A stretch of 8,504 nucleotides of DNA from UBA4416 sp031539425 (GTDB taxonomy: Bacteria > Bacteroidota > Bacteroidia > B-17B0 > Aurantibacillaceae), in NCBI GenBank assembly GCA_031539425.1, contig JAVKLI010000090.1:1-8504 (forward strand). Direction: 5' to 3'. Below are positions 6,176 to 8,504 of this stretch, one piece after another; within the stretch, counting starts at the first letter, position 1, and each line of letters begins with the position of its first letter. The translations under genes were made by a program, and so were the position numbers. The notes beneath the pieces were generated by a model that saw nothing but the letters and a program-made list of their open reading frames with translations, was not told where the DNA came from and made no database searches.

Positions 6176-8029
6176 ATGGCAAAATCTACCTATAATGAAG
6201 ACAGTATAAAATCATTGGATTGGAAGGAACATATACGCATGCGCCCTGGCATGTATATTGGTAAATTGGGTGATGGTTCGGCCTTTGATGACGGTATTTA
6301 TGTGTTGTTAAAAGAAGTGATAGATAACTCTATTGATGAATTTATGATGGGTACCGGAAATAAAATAGAAGTATCATTAAAAGAAGGTATTTTAACAGTG
6401 AGAGATTATGGACGTGGCATACCATTAGGGAAATTAATAGATGTGGTATCAAAAATTAATACTGGCGGAAAGTATGATAGCGATGCGTTTCAAAAATCTA
6501 TAGGGTTAAACGGGGTAGGTACCAAGGCTGTTAACGCCCTATCTACCCATTTTAAAGTAATATCATACAGAGATGGGCAATGTAAAACGGCTACTTTTAG
6601 TAAAGGTGAATTAATAAACGAATCTAAAATTGTTACATCAACGGAAAAAAATGGCACTTATGTAGAGTTTCAACCTGATGATAGCATATTTAAAAAATAT
6701 CATTTTGTAATTGAATACATAGATAAAATGCTATGGAACTATGCCTTCTTAAATACAGGATTAACCTTGTATTTAAATGACTCTATTTATAAATCAGATA
6801 ACGGATTAAAAGACTTATTAGAAAAAAATATTACAGGAGAAATTTTGTATCCTATTATCCATTTAAAAGGCGACGAAATAGAATTAGCAATGACACATAG
6901 CAACGAACATTTTTCGGAAGAATATTACAGTTATGTTAATGGGCAGTACACCACACAGGGGGGCACACACCAAGCTGCTTTTAGAGAGTCGGTTGTGAAA
7001 ACAATTAGAGAATTTTATAAAAAAGATTTTGATCCCTCTGATGTTCGAAAATCTATTGTAGCAGCCATTTCCATAAGGGTTCAGGAGCCGGTATTTGAAT
7101 CACAAACCAAAACCAAACTTGGCTCTCAAGACATTGCACCCAATGGGCAAAGCATTCGTTCATTTATAAACGAATTTATAAAACAGCAGCTTGATAATTA
7201 TTTGCATAAACATGCAGATGTTGCTAAAGCTATTGAAGCAAAAATATTAGCCAATGAGCGTGAAAGAAAAGAACTTACAGGTATTCAAAAATTAGCACGT
7301 GAGCGAGCCAAAAAATCGAATCTGCATAATAAAAAATTACGTGATTGTCGCATTCATTTAGATGAAGCTAAGAATACCCGTTGTCACGAATCTTCTATTT
7401 TTATTTGTGAGGGTGATTCGGCAAGTGGTTCAATTACCAAAACACGTGATGTAAATACCCAAGCTGTGTTTAGCTTAAAGGGTAAGCCACTTAATTCATT
7501 TGGCTTAGGTAAAAAAATTGTGTACGAAAATGAAGAGTTTAATTTGCTTCAAGCAGCCTTAAATATTGAAGATAGTTTAGAAAATTTAAGATATAATAAC
7601 GTGATAATAGCCACCGATGCCGATGTGGATGGTATGCATATTAGATTATTATTACTTACTTTCTTTTTACAATTTTTTCCAGACCTTGTAAAAAACGGAC
7701 ACGTATACATTTTACAAACACCATTGTTTAGAGTTCGTAATAAAAAAGAAACCGTTTATTGTTACTCCGACATAGAAAGGGTTGAAGCTATTGCCAAGTT
7801 AGCCCCAAAGCCCGAAATAACACGATTTAAGGGCTTAGGTGAAATATCACCCGATGAATTTAAACATTTTATAGGTAAAGATATACGCTTAGAGCCTGTA
7901 TTGTTAGATCAACAAGCGTCTATACAGCAACTTTTAAGTTATTATATGGGTAAAAATACTACCGATAGGCAAGAGTTTATAATTGGCAACTTAAAAGTAG
8001 AAGTTGACGAAGAGCAAGCGATAGTGTAA
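6176..8029 (+). CDS. parE: DNA topoisomerase IV subunit B (ParE)
   Basis: ATP-hydrolysing subunit (617 aa) of the type IIA topoisomerase that decatenates and relaxes DNA together with ParC. The order is a GHKL ATPase domain, a transducer and a TOPRIM domain. In the ATPase domain, KEVIDNSIDE (46-55) carries the catalytic Glu47 and Mg-binding Asn51. DYGRGIP (77-83) and GLNGVGTKAVNALS (110-123) form the ATP lid and glycine-rich loop. QTKTKLG (310-316) holds the transducer lysine. TOPRIM has CEGDSASGS (411-419) and TDADVDGMHIR (480-490), giving the metal ligands Glu412, Asp481 and Asp483. RFKGLGE (550-556) precedes the C-terminus. EGDSAS instead of EGDSAG is, as I recall, usual for Bacteroidota ParE. 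The short length, with no large GyrB-type insertion, also favours ParE over GyrB. parC is not seen downstream in this window. Confidence 0.9.
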   Translation: MAKSTYNEDSIKSLDWKEHIRMRPGMYIGKLGDGSAFDDGIYVLLKEVIDNSIDEFMMGTGNKIEVSLKEGILTVRDYGRGIPLGKLIDVVSKINTGGKYDSDAFQKSIGLNGVGTKAVNALSTHFKVISYRDGQCKTATFSKGELINESKIVTSTEKNGTYVEFQPDDSIFKKYHFVIEYIDKMLWNYAFLNTGLTLYLNDSIYKSDNGLKDLLEKNITGEILYPIIHLKGDEIELAMTHSNEHFSEEYYSYVNGQYTTQGGTHQAAFRESVVKTIREFYKKDFDPSDVRKSIVAAISIRVQEPVFESQTKTKLGSQDIAPNGQSIRSFINEFIKQQLDNYLHKHADVAKAIEAKILANERERKELTGIQKLARERAKKSNLHNKKLRDCRIHLDEAKNTRCHESSIFICEGDSASGSITKTRDVNTQAVFSLKGKPLNSFGLGKKIVYENEEFNLLQAALNIEDSLENLRYNNVIIATDADVDGMHIRLLLLTFFLQFFPDLVKNGHVYILQTPLFRVRNKKETVYCYSDIERVEAIAKLAPKPEITRFKGLGEISPDEFKHFIGKDIRLEPVLLDQQASIQQLLSYYMGKNTTDRQEFIIGNLKVEVDEEQAIV

Positions 8030-8364
8030 CGGACGAGATGGTAAATTCCAAACTGTTGTTTGTTAGGTTATAGTTTAAATTATATACTGCCGTTTTGCCA
8101 ATATTTAGCATTTGCTGTAAGCCTATATGCAGCACATTGCGTGACGAAAAATAAACCGTTTGCAATAATTCTTTTTTCAGACACTGAGACGAGCAATTTA
8201 AAAGATGCAGCAACTTAGTAAAAAAGCGCAATTAATTTGATAAAGCTAAAGTTTACCATTAAGAAACGGTGTAGCAAAATCATTTTACAAGTACTTAATG
8301 AACAAAATCTTGTTTATAAAATCTGTTTAACACAAAATAATATCCATAAAGTTTAATTATTTTT
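8030..8364. other. 335-bp spacer without a convincing gene
   Basis: This stretch separates parE from the right repeat. The plus strand has no reading frame of note. The minus strand has an 84-codon open frame (8231 down to 7977) with no recognisable domain, which overlaps the end of parE and probably is not a gene. Roughly 8075-8170 is less AT-rich than the flanks and holds a weak TGCTG/CAGCA hairpin, so it could be a decayed or dispersed repeat. From about 8230 onward it is plain AT-rich sequence. No tRNA-like fold or strong promoter was seen. Confidence 0.5.
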
Positions 8365-8504
8365 TATTAGTGTCCGATAAAACAATTTAAAAGGGAGCGG
8401 TATTTCTACCATCTCCCTTTTTTTATTACTTTAATTTTTACGACAAAAGTTAAGTAATGAGTAAAAGTAAAAATTTTAGCGGACAGCCCATAATAAGTCA
8501 AATA
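8365..8504 (+). repeat. Right copy of ~140-bp inverted repeat (probable mobile-element end)
   Basis: Reverse-complement partner of 1-139, reaching the last base of the window just as the other copy reaches the first. The inner boundary is TATTAG (8365-8370), followed directly by TGTCCGATAAAA (8371-8382); its inverted partner TTTTAGCGGACA occurs further in, ahead of a shared 19-bp tail. Three G at 8393-8395 make the hairpin stem perfect here, so this copy looks closer to the intact version. If TGTCCGATAAAA is the true end, the body of the element lies to the right, outside the window. No transposase coding is visible in the 140 bp. Confidence 0.85.
8389..8424 (+). terminator. Terminator-like hairpin inside the right repeat copy
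   Basis: AAAAGGGAG (8389-8397) pairs perfectly with CTCCCTTTT (8413-8421). An inner GGTA/TACC stem (8399-8402 with 8407-8410) closes a 4-nt loop, and seven T end at 8424. On the plus strand this is a convincing intrinsic-terminator shape placed about 20 bp inside the element end. It would stop read-through from the parE side into the element. Structure is seen; function is inferred. Confidence 0.55.

Noticed and set aside
7408..7437. EGDSAS instead of EGDSAG in the ParE TOPRIM domain
   Set aside because: The metal-binding Glu is intact and, from memory, this variant is usual for Bacteroidota ParE, so it is not treated as unusual.
8180..8204. Possible third, degenerate copy of the repeat (CAATTTAAAAG at 8196-8206)
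   Set aside because: Only 11 AT-rich bases match the repeat and the flanking TGTCCG terminus is absent. This is likely chance.
7977..8231. 84-aa minus-strand open frame after parE
   Set aside because: It overlaps the parE 3' end by 53 nt, has no recognisable domain, and is rich in Leu and Ser as antisense frames often are. It is kept only as part of the spacer description.
1..8504. Composite transposon carrying seven genes
   Set aside because: No transposase is visible and the cargo is core-like. Inverted element ends alone do not support it over a contig boundary.

Overview
The window is AT-rich DNA that looks like a chromosomal segment of a member of the Bacteroidota. Four things point there. 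A secreted FG-GAP protein ends in a type IX secretion (T9SS, Por-secretion) sorting domain. A small DUF3127 OB-fold protein is present. The topoisomerase IV B subunit carries a variant TOPRIM motif that I recall from this phylum. Starts lack convincing Shine-Dalgarno sequences, and at least one gene is preceded by a TAnnTTTG-type -7 box. No phage, CRISPR, toxin-antitoxin or defence genes are visible, and I see no tRNA or rRNA genes.

Layout. Positions 1-139 and 8365-8504 are the same ~140-bp repeat in opposite orientation, differing by one indel, and both run to the very edge of the window. Each carries a TGTCCG-type inverted terminus and an internal hairpin with a T-run that resembles a terminator. 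They are probably the ends of two copies of a multi-copy mobile element. Between them lie seven genes. First, a GHMP-family heptose-phosphate kinase (hddA-like) runs rightward. It converges within 2 bp on a leftward pair: a T9SS-exported FG-GAP protein followed by a YraN/UPF0102 nuclease-fold protein, overlapping as TAGTG. Across a 206-bp divergent intergenic region lies rfbC (dTDP-sugar 3,5-epimerase), reading rightward. After it come a DUF3127 protein with an SSB-like acidic tail (DDLPF), type I L-asparaginase (ansA) and parE, closely spaced and probably co-transcribed from a -7 box in front of the DUF3127 gene. The last 335 bp before the right repeat hold no convincing gene.

How the genes work together. 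hddA and rfbC both belong to activated-sugar pathways for surface polysaccharides, but no partner genes (hddC, gmhA/B, rfbA/B/D) are nearby, so this is not a complete sugar cluster. The FG-GAP protein is an exported surface or secreted protein of unknown role. The DUF3127 protein and ParE are DNA-related, while AnsA is a cytoplasmic amidohydrolase. Most of the content is ordinary core genome. The most interesting items are the inverted repeats that frame the window, the SSB-like tail of the DUF3127 protein, and the unexplained spacer where parC might have been expected.
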